From: a virus
Strand: one strand, 5' to 3'
IMG/VR virus record: IMGVR_UViG_3300017755_000051
Span: 1-30,662 of that record
Length of the DNA: 30,662 nucleotides
Part shown: piece by piece, positions 14,677 through 22,014 of the stretch
Position numbering within the stretch: the first letter of the stretch is position 1
How the letters are laid out: each line of letters begins with the position of its first letter
Program-made: the position numbers and the translations under genes
Notes under the pieces: model-generated
The model's input: only the letters and a program-made list of their open reading frames with translations
Database searches by the model: none
What the model was told of the DNA's origin: nothing

Positions 14677-14931
14677 ATGGCTAAAACACAAAAACAACCG
14701 CCAGTTATTCTAACTCTTAATGATGTCGAATATGACGTTAATAAGGACTTTAATGACGAGCAAAAAAGACTGTACTTACATTTGAAAAATATTGATGACA
14801 AAATCAATAGTAATAACTTTATTCAAGAACAGCTTGGAGTGAGTAGAGATGGATTTGTAAGAATACTAGAAGAGTCATTGGCAAAGTCAAAAGACCACTC
14901 ACCACATGACCCAGGTGACGAGAACGATTAA
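14677..14931 (+). CDS. DUF6447-like small protein
   Basis: An 84-residue protein with CAAGGAG upstream. It begins with a TLNDVEYDVNKDFNDEQKRL pattern (beta hairpin then helix: target name, xYDxxxxxDEQK) and a helix LHLKNIDDKINSNNFIQEQL, reminiscent of DUF6447, whose members are small helical phage proteins often placed near fibres. The C-terminus is acidic (HDPGDEND). Assignment is tentative; function unknown. Confidence 0.65.
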   Translation: MAKTQKQPPVILTLNDVEYDVNKDFNDEQKRLYLHLKNIDDKINSNNFIQEQLGVSRDGFVRILEESLAKSKDHSPHDPGDEND

Positions 14932-15222
14932 ATGATAGTTAGATGTGCCCATGATAATGATGTGGTCATTCACCTTAATAATAAACAAGGGATGACTAAA
15001 AAAGTGAAGTTGGCTAATGGAACTTTGATCACATTAACATATCCAGGAAGCAAAAAATACTTCCTAAGAAATGGCAAGAGCATTATTAAAAAAAGTGACT
15101 CATTTAAAACCATTGAAGAGGCGTATGTGAAAGAGTGTAATAATTTAAAAGACTCTGACAATCATGGGCGTATCGACATTGTAAAACATAAACTTGTAAA
15201 CAGTAAAGTGGAGGAGAGATGA
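14932..15222 (+). CDS. Small phage protein of unknown function
   Basis: A 96-residue basic protein starting directly after the previous stop codon (TAAATG). The first half looks strand-rich (KKVKLANGTLITLTYPGSKK) and the second half helical and charged (SFKTIEEAYVKECNNLKDSD). The last four bases overlap the next gene (GAGATGA, with GGAGGAGAG used as its ribosome site). I do not recognise the family. Confidence 0.65.
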   Translation: MIVRCAHDNDVVIHLNNKQGMTKKVKLANGTLITLTYPGSKKYFLRNGKSIIKKSDSFKTIEEAYVKECNNLKDSDNHGRIDIVKHKLVNSKVEER

Positions 15223-15509
15223 AGAACCCTTTAGCAACTGTAGTCAGTTGGCAAATAGAGACAGGGCAACTTGATGGTTGGACTGCATATCATCTTGCAG
15301 CAGGTGCTTTTTTATGCAAGATATTTCAATGGCTTAATTTTAGTGATTTATGGTGTGTTTTAGGTGTACTTGTAGTTGGTATAGCCTGGGAAGTTTTTGA
15401 GTGGTATATAGAGAACTATGAGCCATATAGGACTAAAATTAGATGGGCATACAATACAATGGCTGATATAGTAGTTGAAACTGCAATAGCTTGGTGGATG
15501 GTGCTATGA
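15219..15509 (+). CDS. Small multi-span membrane protein, candidate holin
   Basis: A 96-residue protein with about three hydrophobic segments: TAYHLAAGAFLCKIFQWL (22-39), LWCVLGVLVVGIAWEVF (44-60) and MADIVVETAIAWWMVL (81-96). The WEVFEW plus DIVVETAIAWW arrangement recalls VanZ/DUF2238-type small membrane proteins. It begins a block of membrane proteins that lies upstream of a lysozyme-like gene, so a holin role is a reasonable guess. A strong GGAGGAGAG ribosome site is present. Topology and function are not proved. Confidence 0.65.
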   Translation: MKNPLATVVSWQIETGQLDGWTAYHLAAGAFLCKIFQWLNFSDLWCVLGVLVVGIAWEVFEWYIENYEPYRTKIRWAYNTMADIVVETAIAWWMVL

Positions 15510-15688
15510 ATCATGTAATTAAAAAAATAAAAAATGGAGACTTTAAAGTTGTTAATACGAGTTATGATATCCCTGTTAAGCATGTTAATGATAAGCAGTT
15601 GCAGTCAGGGTTGGAGCGTAGGGGGTTACCAAATCACACCGCAGGATACAGTTACAAATACAGTTTTTATAGAGATAATGGGTGCTGA
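15506..15688 (+). CDS. Possible short frame overlapping the lipoprotein gene (60 aa)
   Basis: ATG at 15506 overlaps the stop codon of the previous gene (ATGA), a junction typical of this genome, and opens a 60-residue basic frame (MNHVIKKIKNGDFKVVNTSY onwards, ending RDNGC). It has no recognised motif and no membrane segment. The lipoprotein frame at 15534 covers most of it in the +1 frame and looks more protein-like. It may be a real small protein, or mainly a way for ribosomes to reach the lipoprotein start, which lacks its own binding site. Confidence 0.3.
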   Translation: MNHVIKKIKNGDFKVVNTSYDIPVKHVNDKQLQSGLERRGLPNHTAGYSYKYSFYRDNGC

Positions 15689-15779
15689 TTCTGCTATGCA
15701 TTATTATCATGGAAAAGTTTATACGCAATCCAATTGGTGCTGGTTGCATCATCAGTTTGAAGATATAGAGCATGAGTGA
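15534..15779 (+). CDS. Small lipoprotein, candidate outer-membrane spanin
   Basis: An 81-residue protein with a bacterial lipoprotein signal: basic N-terminus (K5, R9), hydrophobic core VMISLLSMLM and lipobox MISSC with Cys23 as the lipid-modified residue. The mature part (SQGWSVGGYQITPQDTVTNT onwards) is about 59 residues. A small phage lipoprotein next to membrane genes upstream of a lysozyme-like gene suggests an outer-membrane spanin acting in the last step of Gram-negative lysis; the next gene, a membrane-anchored coiled coil, would be the partner. The start lacks a ribosome site, so translation is probably coupled to upstream frames; ATG at 15564 is an alternative that retains the lipobox. 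Overlaps the next gene by 8 bases. Confidence 0.6.
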   Translation: METLKLLIRVMISLLSMLMISSCSQGWSVGGYQITPQDTVTNTVFIEIMGADSAMHYYHGKVYTQSNWCWLHHQFEDIEHE

Positions 15780-16089
15780 TGTTAAAACAGCAAGAAGTTA
15801 TCGTGGTACTGTGGTTAGCGATAATATGGTGGTTAGCCTTAACATCCGTTGGATGGTACAGCTATGTGTTCTTGTGGGCGGTCTTGTGTATGGGTACTAT
15901 AATATTATGTCTCGACTTACAACCCTTGAAACAGAACTGGTGGAAACAGATAGCCAAATTAGGAGTTTATTTGATAAGCACAGCTTGGAAGAAGAGCGGA
16001 AAAGGGCAGAATTGGAAAGTAGAGTTTCATTCTATGAAAAAGAGTTAAACCTAAACCCATTTAGTTGGGGTAAGAAAAAGCGGAAGTAG
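15772..16089 (+). CDS. Single-span membrane protein with coiled coil, candidate inner-membrane spanin
   Basis: A 105-residue protein with one membrane segment (WMVQLCVLVGGLVYGYYNI, about 27-45) followed by a charged coiled coil (SRLTTLETELVETDSQIRSL, then HSLEEERKRAELESRVSFY) and a basic end (GKKKRK). One N-terminal span plus a coiled coil matches the general plan of inner-membrane spanins, and the upstream neighbour is a lipoprotein. The basic C-terminus and 26-residue cytoplasmic N-terminus are atypical, so a structural or holin-regulator role remains possible. Stop codon is two bases from the next start. Confidence 0.6.
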   Translation: MSDVKTARSYRGTVVSDNMVVSLNIRWMVQLCVLVGGLVYGYYNIMSRLTTLETELVETDSQIRSLFDKHSLEEERKRAELESRVSFYEKELNLNPFSWGKKKRK

Positions 16090-16091
16090 TT

Positions 16092-16409
16092 ATGGATTTT
16101 ATAGCAGTATACGGTGAAGCAGGAATGATAGGAGTAGTTGGTGTAATGTTCGTGTATTTAGTGATGAGCTTATCTAAAAAAAGCGAAGCTCAACAAGAAG
16201 CATTAGAAAGGTTAAAAGTCGAAAACAGAGGACAATCCGAGACCTTAGAGAATATGGAAGGCATGGTGATCAAACTTATTGGAAGATGGAATCAGTCTGA
16301 CGATAAACTAGACCGAAAATTTGACGCCTTAACCAAAGAAATAAATGACCTTGATAACCAAGTTTCTAGAATAGAAGGTTCTGTTTCAAGGATAAACGGA
16401 AGGCATTAA
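16092..16409 (+). CDS. Single-span membrane protein with coiled coil
   Basis: A 105-residue protein with an N-terminal membrane segment (GMIGVVGVMFVYLVMSL, about 11-27) and a long charged coiled coil (KKSEAQQEALERLKVENRGQ, then later FDALTKEINDLDNQVSRIEG). This form recurs in phage holin-associated proteins and in small membrane proteins near lysis genes. It follows another protein of the same architecture, so the two may form a pair. The last base is shared with the next gene (TAATGG). Confidence 0.65.
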   Translation: MDFIAVYGEAGMIGVVGVMFVYLVMSLSKKSEAQQEALERLKVENRGQSETLENMEGMVIKLIGRWNQSDDKLDRKFDALTKEINDLDNQVSRIEGSVSRINGRH

Positions 16410-16687
16410 TGGCAAAAGACCCAAGGCTTAAAAGGTTTGGTTTGAGCGGTTATAATAAACCGAAAAGAACTCCAAGTCACCCAAGCAAAAGCCATGTTGT
16501 TTTGGCTAAGTCTGGAAATAAGGTTCGCTTAATAAGATTTGGACAACAAGGAGTTCGAGGTGCTGGAAAAAACCCAAGAACTAAAGTACAAAAAGCAAGA
16601 AGAAGGTCTTTCAAGGCAAGGCACGCAAAGAACATTGCCAAAGGTCGTATGAGTGCAGCTTATTGGTCTAACAAGGTAAAATGGTAG
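16409..16687 (+). CDS. DUF6321-like basic phage protein
   Basis: A 92-residue very basic protein with MAKDPRLKRFGLSGYNKPKR at the start, SHVVLAKSGNKVRLIRFGQQ in the middle and KARHAKNIAKGRMSAAYWSN near the end. I recognise this as the DUF6321 type, common in marine phages. Function is unknown; the high Arg/Lys content suggests nucleic acid binding. It is unusual within a block of membrane proteins, but it is flanked by another small basic gene. Confidence 0.75.
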   Translation: MAKDPRLKRFGLSGYNKPKRTPSHPSKSHVVLAKSGNKVRLIRFGQQGVRGAGKNPRTKVQKARRRSFKARHAKNIAKGRMSAAYWSNKVKW

Positions 16688-16696
16688 GAGATAAAA

Positions 16697-16828
16697 ATGC
16701 CAAAAAAAGTTAGCTGGATGTATGGCGGTAAAAGGTATTACGGAACTCTAATTAGAGAAACTAAAAAATATAGATATGCTAGAACTTCAAGCGGTAAAAT
16801 AAAAAAGATTATTAAGAAAAAAAGATAA
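16697..16828 (+). CDS. Small basic protein (43 aa)
   Basis: ATG at 16697 follows TAGGAGAT with a short spacer and opens a 43-residue frame: MPKKVSWMYGGKRYYGTLIR followed by ETKKYRYART and a lysine-rich tail. The stop codon shares a base with the next ATG (TAATGG). Pattern of aromatic and basic residues on likely beta strands could suit nucleic acid contact. Function unknown. Confidence 0.65.
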   Translation: MPKKVSWMYGGKRYYGTLIRETKKYRYARTSSGKIKKIIKKKR

Positions 16829-17031
16829 TGGATTACGAACCTATAGATGATTATAGAAATCATATAAAAGAAAGACTTGCAAGGATTGAAACCATTTTAG
16901 AGCGTGAGTTGCCAGACATTAAAGAACAATTAAAACTTGCTAATGGCAGAACTAGGTCACTTGAGAACTGGAGAAACTACATTCTAGGTGGCATGGCAAT
17001 TATAACTTTACTTTTCACAACCTTAAAATAG
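16828..17031 (+). CDS. XhlA-like small membrane protein
   Basis: A 67-residue protein with an N-terminal amphipathic/coiled-coil part (NHIKERLARIETILERELPD, then IKEQLKLANGR) and a C-terminal membrane span (WRNYILGGMAIITLLFTTL, 48-66). This matches the hemolysin XhlA type, a holin-associated membrane protein of phages. It precedes the lysozyme-like gene by one gene, supporting a lysis role. The match is by architecture and spacing. Confidence 0.7.
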   Translation: MDYEPIDDYRNHIKERLARIETILERELPDIKEQLKLANGRTRSLENWRNYILGGMAIITLLFTTLK

Positions 17032-17039
17032 GAGAAATA

Positions 17040-17315
17040 ATGGATATTAAATCGATTATAAAAGATACTTTTGATGAAAAAGTTGAAGAAACACTACCAG
17101 TCGTTATTGAGGGCATGGAATCATTCTTGGTGCAAAGAATACAATCAGATGAAATCAAAAAAGAATGGGCAACATGGATAAATAACAAAATTAATTTGCC
17201 TTTTATGAATGAAAAACAAGAACAAGAGTTCTTTGAAAGAATGATTGATATTGGAACAGACTTTTTTGCATCATTGGTTCCTAAGTTATTAAAAGGTATT
17301 CCATCAGGTAAATAA
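17040..17315 (+). CDS. Small helical protein in the lysis region
   Basis: A 91-residue protein with AGGAGAAAT upstream, mostly helical and amphipathic (DIKSIIKDTFDEKVEETLPV, then DIGTDFFASLVPKLLKGI). No full membrane span is convincing, but the C-terminal helix is hydrophobic. Shares one base with the lysozyme-like gene, suggesting joint translation. Not recognised; could be a lysis accessory or regulator. Confidence 0.6.
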   Translation: MDIKSIIKDTFDEKVEETLPVVIEGMESFLVQRIQSDEIKKEWATWINNKINLPFMNEKQEQEFFERMIDIGTDFFASLVPKLLKGIPSGK

Positions 17316-17803
17316 TGATTAACTCAATGCAAATGCTGACAGTTATCAAAGACACTCTTATAAAGATGGGACCAAATTACGCAAGCCATGATGCACAAAT
17401 GCTAGTATACAGAACTGGATTAGTGGAATCTAGGTACGAGTACATCATGCAAAAAGGTGGTGACAATATAGCCAGAGGTCATTGGCAATGTGAACCTTGG
17501 GTAGCTGTTAGCCTATGTAAAGACTACCTACAATACAGAAAAGAACTGCTAAAAAAAGTTGCTGAAATTTGTCATCTTGATTGGAGTTACTTTACTAACC
17601 CAGAAGAAAGTAAGTGGAGGGAAGTCTTGACTACTAATTTAATTGCTGGGATTGTTTGTTGTCGCTTACATTACTGGAGGGTGCCAAAGCCAATGCCTAA
17701 AACATTAGACGAGCAAGCAGCCTACTGGAAACAATGGTACAACACATCTAAAGGAGCTGGAACTATCGATCATTTTAAAGAATTGGTTATGAAATATGGA
17801 TAA
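17315..17803 (+). CDS. Lysozyme-like / lytic transglycosylase-like endolysin candidate
   Basis: A 162-residue protein. The segment RTGLVESRYEYIMQKGGDNI then ARGHWQCEP (residues 33-61) looks like the catalytic region of lysozyme-fold enzymes, with E38 in LVESR as candidate acid and a GxxQ/E motif (GHWQCEP) as in transglycosylases that act where SxxGxxQ motifs occur. Length fits a single-domain endolysin. It follows several small membrane proteins, so it probably degrades peptidoglycan for release. No export signal is visible. It could instead be a virion-associated hydrolase, since a connector gene follows soon. Confidence 0.6.
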   Translation: MINSMQMLTVIKDTLIKMGPNYASHDAQMLVYRTGLVESRYEYIMQKGGDNIARGHWQCEPWVAVSLCKDYLQYRKELLKKVAEICHLDWSYFTNPEESKWREVLTTNLIAGIVCCRLHYWRVPKPMPKTLDEQAAYWKQWYNTSKGAGTIDHFKELVMKYG

Positions 17804-18842
17804 CCCTATTGTTCAAGACGTAGACGGTAATGTAATTGGGTGTAAATATTGCGGCAGCAGGTCTATTAGAAAACATGGCTATCTGTACAGAGCTAAATCT
17901 AAAAGACAACAATGGATGTGCAACTCTTGCGGAAAAAGAACTGTAAACCCTAGCATACTAGAAAAGTCAGAATTTGTAAAAGAAATATCCGACCCAGACT
18001 ACATACCTATTGGAGAACTAATTGAACATAGGAAAAGAAAATACTCTGTAAAAGTAAAAGGTAGGGAGTCTAAACGTTTAATTAACATTGACATAAAGAC
18101 AAAGGGAGTGATAGGGATATGTCATTTTGGAGACCCTCATATAGATGATGACGGAACAAACATTGCTGATATATATGCTCTATGCGATTTAATTAATAAA
18201 ACAGATGGTATGTTTGCAGGAAATTTAGGCGATGTTCAAAATAATTGGATAGGCAGACTTGCCTTTTTACATGGCCAGCAATCTGTAACAGCCAAGGAAT
18301 CCTGGAGGCTCACAGAACACTTTGTCAATAGCGTTAATTGGCTGTATTTAATAGCAGGAAACCACGATGTCTGGTCAGGCGACGGAGACCCTCTTGATTT
18401 TATAATGAGGGACCACAAAGGTGTATATGAAAAGTGGGGGGCTAGGCTAAACCTAAGATTCCCAAATGGTAAAGAAATTAGAGCAAACTGCAGACACACC
18501 TTTAAAGGGAACAGTATGTGGAACTCGGCACATGGCGTTGCAAAAGCGGCTCAGATGGGGTGGAAAGACCATATATTAACTTGTGGGCACACCCATGTTA
18601 GTGGGTATCAAGTTTTAAAAGACCCAGCATCAGGGTTAATTTCACATGCGTTACAAGTTGCAAGTTTTAAGATTATAGACAATTACGCAGAAAAGTTAGG
18701 ATTGGATGATAAAAACATATTTAATGCACCAGTTACAATTATTGACCCTCGATATGAGGATGATGATAACAGGCTCATTACCACTATTTTTAATCCTTAT
18801 GAGGCAGCTGAGTATTTAACATGGAAAAGGTCAACGAAATAA
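17796..18842 (+). CDS. Zinc-ribbon–metallophosphoesterase fusion
   Basis: A 348-residue protein with an N-terminal zinc ribbon (C16, C19, C42, C45 in CKYCGSRSIRKHG...MCNSCGKRT, the type found in transposases and phage DNA-binding proteins) and a calcineurin-like metallophosphoesterase domain. The MPE motifs are in order: GDPH (112-115), NLGDVQNN (143-150), GNHD (188-191), H234 in RHTFKG and GHTH (264-267). A set of this kind suggests DNA nuclease or phosphatase activity targeted by the ribbon. It lies between the endolysin-like gene and the connector gene, which is unusual for a DNA-processing enzyme. Overlaps the preceding gene by 8 bases and the next by 22. Confidence 0.85.
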   Translation: MDNPIVQDVDGNVIGCKYCGSRSIRKHGYLYRAKSKRQQWMCNSCGKRTVNPSILEKSEFVKEISDPDYIPIGELIEHRKRKYSVKVKGRESKRLINIDIKTKGVIGICHFGDPHIDDDGTNIADIYALCDLINKTDGMFAGNLGDVQNNWIGRLAFLHGQQSVTAKESWRLTEHFVNSVNWLYLIAGNHDVWSGDGDPLDFIMRDHKGVYEKWGARLNLRFPNGKEIRANCRHTFKGNSMWNSAHGVAKAAQMGWKDHILTCGHTHVSGYQVLKDPASGLISHALQVASFKIIDNYAEKLGLDDKNIFNAPVTIIDPRYEDDDNRLITTIFNPYEAAEYLTWKRSTK

Positions 18843-19045
18843 ACACAACAAATGCAGATATAAACGCCTTTGAATTGATAATGAAATGCAAGGAGTTAGC
18901 AGTACAGATAGATTTAACAAATATTATTTTGGATAATACAAGCATTGATGAAAAAGAAATGTTGATTAATATAATTGAAGGGATAAGAAGCCTTGAGCTT
19001 AATGTGATTGGCTTTGACTCTTATATACCAGAGGCAAAAGCATGA
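18821..19045 (+). CDS. Small phage protein of unknown function
   Basis: A 74-residue acidic helical protein (ADINAFELIMKCKELAVQID, then SIDEKEMLINIIEGIRSLEL). It overlaps the metallophosphoesterase gene by 22 bases and the next gene by 4 (ATGA), so it is probably translated by coupling. The ATG lies inside the upstream gene and no strong ribosome site is present. Not recognised; could be a small adaptor before the connector gene. Confidence 0.6.
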   Translation: MEKVNEINTTNADINAFELIMKCKELAVQIDLTNIILDNTSIDEKEMLINIIEGIRSLELNVIGFDSYIPEAKA

Positions 19046-20031
19046 GTACATATCACGAGTCGTATTGCGACACAACAACAGACTTATTATTTATAGAACC
19101 ATATTTAGGCGAATATGACCACAAAAAAGTTTTGCCTAGTAATTGGATTGCTTCAGGCACTACTCATTTGTTTTACCTATATAATACTGGAGACTGTAGT
19201 GGGCAAGTTTACAAGGATGGTAAAGAATTAACCGCTGTTGCTGACGAGCCAAACGCCAATGATGAATATAGATACACTGCAAGTACCGACCTGCTTGAAC
19301 ATTATAGCAGCACAGGCAGTGCCACCACTTTAAATAGCTCAGTATTTGAATCATCAAGAGACTGGTCAGATCTAAAAACAGAAGCGGTTAAAAGAGCTAG
19401 TGATTTTATTAGAAATTATTTACCATTTCCAATATACCCAAACAAAGGTGTTGGTACAGCAGATGCAGTAGGTAATGACTACCCTGAGATAATAGTAAGA
19501 AGCACAGCAGTTATGGCTGTTGAGTCTCTAGTAAGACCTTATGACCAAGAAAAAGCAGATGTGATAAAGTCTCAAGCAATTAATGAAGAAGGCACTGGCT
19601 GGTTGGATATGCTGAGAACTGGTCAAATTTCATTATACAGTAGCGAATCAGAACAAAAATATAAAGGCATCTTATCTCCTGTTACTGTTAATTCTAATAC
19701 AACAGGAAGCGTAGTGGATGTAAAAGGAAGAGCAAGTACACAATGGGATGTTATTAAAATTGTAATTGCTAATGGTGGAACAATAACAGCAGGTAGTGAA
19801 AATACTTCAGTCACTTATTCTACATTCACTAAAAATGAAAAAGGTTTAAAATTAAATCAAGATACAAATGCAGAAATAATTGACTGTGGTTGGCAATCAG
19901 TAGGGCATAATATGTGGATAAGGTTTGCTCCTGGGCTTTATACAACAAACGACGAGTGGCAATTAGAGGTTAGTGGAGTTTTAGATCAGTCGTTCACTCC
20001 AATAAAAACTATTTCTACAAGCAGATATTAA
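19042..20031 (+). CDS. Putative head-tail connector protein
   Basis: A 329-residue protein at the border between lysis and tail genes. Residues about 106-200 (SSRDWSDLKTEAVKRASDFI, then RNYLPFPIYP... and EIIVRSTAVMAVESLVRP) look like the helical core of head-tail adaptor proteins (HK97 gp6 type). The first 90 and last 120 residues are strand-rich (GSVVDVKGRASTQWDVIKIV), an addition not usual for small adaptors. Its order before a tail-terminator-like gene and the tail tube supports the role. The start overlaps the previous stop (ATGA). Confidence 0.6.
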   Translation: MSTYHESYCDTTTDLLFIEPYLGEYDHKKVLPSNWIASGTTHLFYLYNTGDCSGQVYKDGKELTAVADEPNANDEYRYTASTDLLEHYSSTGSATTLNSSVFESSRDWSDLKTEAVKRASDFIRNYLPFPIYPNKGVGTADAVGNDYPEIIVRSTAVMAVESLVRPYDQEKADVIKSQAINEEGTGWLDMLRTGQISLYSSESEQKYKGILSPVTVNSNTTGSVVDVKGRASTQWDVIKIVIANGGTITAGSENTSVTYSTFTKNEKGLKLNQDTNAEIIDCGWQSVGHNMWIRFAPGLYTTNDEWQLEVSGVLDQSFTPIKTISTSRY

Positions 20032-20453
20032 TGGCTATTACTTATTCAAATACAATTTTTGATGATATTATGGAAACAGTAGCAGTTTTAATTAATAACG
20101 AGTTTGGCGTTGCTGTTTATTATGATGAACACAAGCCACCTCAGTCTTTTTTACTGATCCCCTCATCGGATGAATTGGTAACTAATTTATCATCTGGAAC
20201 TCAAAGAGAATACAATATTGAAATTAATTACCAGTTAAAATCTGGAGGGCAGTATACTAAAAATAACATTAAGCAAGTTAGCAACGTAATGGAAAGACTT
20301 AAAAGATTGATTCACAATAATTCATCTTATTCAAATGGGGCAATTTGGTTTGATGCAAATTTAGCTAGCATAGAATACGAAAGAGATGAGGACGACCAAA
20401 CCCTCTTGAGAGGAATTGGAACATTTAATTGCAATAACATAGAGGTTATATAA
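20031..20453 (+). CDS. Putative tail terminator / tail completion protein
   Basis: A 140-residue alpha/beta protein located between the connector and the tail tube genes, where siphophages have the tail terminator (lambda gpU type). Sequence alternates helix (FDDIMETVAVLINNEFGVAV) and strands (SFLLIPSSDELVTN, YNIEINYQL), then a helix (NVMERLKRLIHNN) and a last strand segment (RGIGTFNCNNIEV), consistent with the family fold. One-base overlap with neighbours on both sides. Assignment from size, position and predicted secondary structure. Confidence 0.65.
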   Translation: MAITYSNTIFDDIMETVAVLINNEFGVAVYYDEHKPPQSFLLIPSSDELVTNLSSGTQREYNIEINYQLKSGGQYTKNNIKQVSNVMERLKRLIHNNSSYSNGAIWFDANLASIEYERDEDDQTLLRGIGTFNCNNIEVI

Positions 20454-20644
20454 TGAAAATAAAAGCAAGATTAGACAAAATTCATAGAGCAAATTCAAAT
20501 GGATTGCTTTGCGATAAGGCTTCGCTAAATAAACTCAGGGATGGCGAAGTTGTTGAAATACCTGAAGATGCTGGTAACGAATTACTACAAATGAGATTCG
20601 TGGAAAAAGCAAAAACGAAAAAACAAACAAAGGAGGCTAAATAA
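20453..20644 (+). CDS. Small protein upstream of the tail tube gene
   Basis: A 63-residue protein, MKIKARLDKIHRANSNGLLC at the start, SLNKLRDGEVVEIPEDAGNE in the middle and a lysine-rich tail. One-base overlaps with both neighbours. The short beta-type segment with DGEVVEIP looks like a small structural or adaptor domain. Not recognised. Confidence 0.65.
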   Translation: MKIKARLDKIHRANSNGLLCDKASLNKLRDGEVVEIPEDAGNELLQMRFVEKAKTKKQTKEAK

Positions 20645-21720
20645 TGGCTGACACAAGAGTACTCCCTGTAAGTAGTATTAAATATGGCTTAAAGGCTGAA
20701 ACATCTTTCGGGGTAGGATTAGATTCAAGCGGGGCAGATGGAACCGCATATTTAACACAACCAGTTGTACAAGCACAAAAACCTATATTCAATATACTGA
20801 GAGAGTCGAGACTGTTGAGTGGTAGGGGAAGTGTAAAAAATGCCGCTGACACAATTACTAATTTAAGAGGCGGAACAGTTACAATGCCTTTTGATATGGT
20901 AGCAACTCCTAGAACTTTAGCTCAACACGCTTTATTAGTAGGTCAAGAAAATGCAACCTCTGGAAGCACGTTACACGAAATGGAAATTGATGGAGCAAGC
21001 AATGCTAATTCTATTGGTGGTACTATTTCAAGTGGAATACCTCATAGTTGCAACCTAGCTTATTACCCAGCCGCTGGTGAAGGTATTAAAGTTTCAGGAA
21101 TAGTGTGTTCAGACTTGACAATTACTGGTGATGTAGGGGCCAATAATGGGCTTGTAAGTATGTCTGGTAATTACTTTAGTGGTTTCAGCAACCCTGTTGC
21201 TGCTGGAAGTGCATTAGAACAGACATTTGACGGAACTTGGGTTGATGCTCAAACTACATATTTTAATGTAATGGATTTTGATACAAGGACTTTAGACGTT
21301 GAAGGAAACGCTACTCAAACCTTTATAATGAAATCATTTACATTCAATATTTCTAATGGTGTAAACAGAGTCGGTTTTAATACAAATGGCGATGCTGAGG
21401 TCTATGTTTTCCCTGAGTATGTTGTTACTGGTAGCCTAGTAATTAAATACGATGATGAATTTGATTATGGTGCAGCTAATAACGTCATTCAGGATTTTCT
21501 TGATGGCAACACTATGACCTTAAATTTAATTTGCGGTGATGGTAACGACGCAGCAGGAGAAATGGAAATAACAGCAGAAATACAATACACTGGAGATCCA
21601 GGACAAGACCTAAGTGAGACTGGAGTTTTTCATACTCTTGAATTTGAGTGCGTACAAAACGGTTCAAACGAAGCATTTAAGTTAGAGACATTTGAGAATA
21701 GTGCTGTAACAAGTTGGTAA
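20644..21720 (+). CDS. Major tail tube protein
   Basis: A 358-residue beta-rich protein placed immediately before the tail chaperone pair and tape measure gene, the standard tail tube location. AAAGGAG lies before the ATG. Alternating segments such as TITNLRGGTVTMPFDMVATP, GIVCSDLTITGDVGANNGLV and FIMKSFTFNISNGVNRV match the tube pattern seen in large siphophage tube proteins (RGxxxxxxFxMxxxP). It is longer than lambda gpV and may have an extra surface domain. No other good tube candidate exists in the window. Confidence 0.82.
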   Translation: MADTRVLPVSSIKYGLKAETSFGVGLDSSGADGTAYLTQPVVQAQKPIFNILRESRLLSGRGSVKNAADTITNLRGGTVTMPFDMVATPRTLAQHALLVGQENATSGSTLHEMEIDGASNANSIGGTISSGIPHSCNLAYYPAAGEGIKVSGIVCSDLTITGDVGANNGLVSMSGNYFSGFSNPVAAGSALEQTFDGTWVDAQTTYFNVMDFDTRTLDVEGNATQTFIMKSFTFNISNGVNRVGFNTNGDAEVYVFPEYVVTGSLVIKYDDEFDYGAANNVIQDFLDGNTMTLNLICGDGNDAAGEMEITAEIQYTGDPGQDLSETGVFHTLEFECVQNGSNEAFKLETFENSAVTSW

Positions 21721-21738
21721 TAAAAAAAGGGAGAAATA

Positions 21739-22014
21739 ATGATAGTTGAAACGCCTCATGGCGAATTTGAATGTCAGGACATAACAAGAAGGCAAAGAAG
21801 GGATTACTATAAGAAAGTGAAAAAGGTTTTTGCTAGTCAAGATACCTCTGAGTTGCATGAATTAGCAGACGAATTTGCTTTACTTGCTTTCGGGGATGAA
21901 GAAAAAGCCGACAAGGAACTGGAAGGATTAACAGCCTTACAGGAGGATGAAGTCTTAACTGCAATTATAGTTACCTATATGGGTATGCAGGAGGGAAACG
22001 ATACTGGCGATTGA
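21739..22014 (+). CDS. Tail assembly chaperone, short form (lambda G-like)
   Basis: A 91-residue acidic helical protein with AGGGAG upstream: beta start (VETPHGEFECQDITRRQRRD) then a helix (SELHELADEFALLAFGDEEK) and ending GMQEGNDTGD. It lies between the tail tube and tape measure genes, where tail chaperones coat the tape measure before tube assembly. The final codons contain a GGGAAAC slippery heptamer in the correct register; a -1 slip there would join it to the next frame. Confidence 0.8.
   Translation: MIVETPHGEFECQDITRRQRRDYYKKVKKVFASQDTSELHELADEFALLAFGDEEKADKELEGLTALQEDEVLTAIIVTYMGMQEGNDTGD
21993..21999 (+). promoter_or_regulatory. Probable -1 ribosomal frameshift site GGGAAAC
   Basis: In the register of the short chaperone, the codons GAG GGA AAC give the heptamer G GGA AAC, a canonical X XXY YYZ slippery sequence close to lambda's GGGAAAG. 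Four in-frame codons later is the TGA stop (22012-22014). After slipping, translation continues CGA TAC TGG CGA into the next frame, giving a fusion of about 221 residues. A stem-loop at 22033-22058 (10 bp with a 2-base bulge and TTTT loop) lies downstream, farther than usual. Confidence 0.8.
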
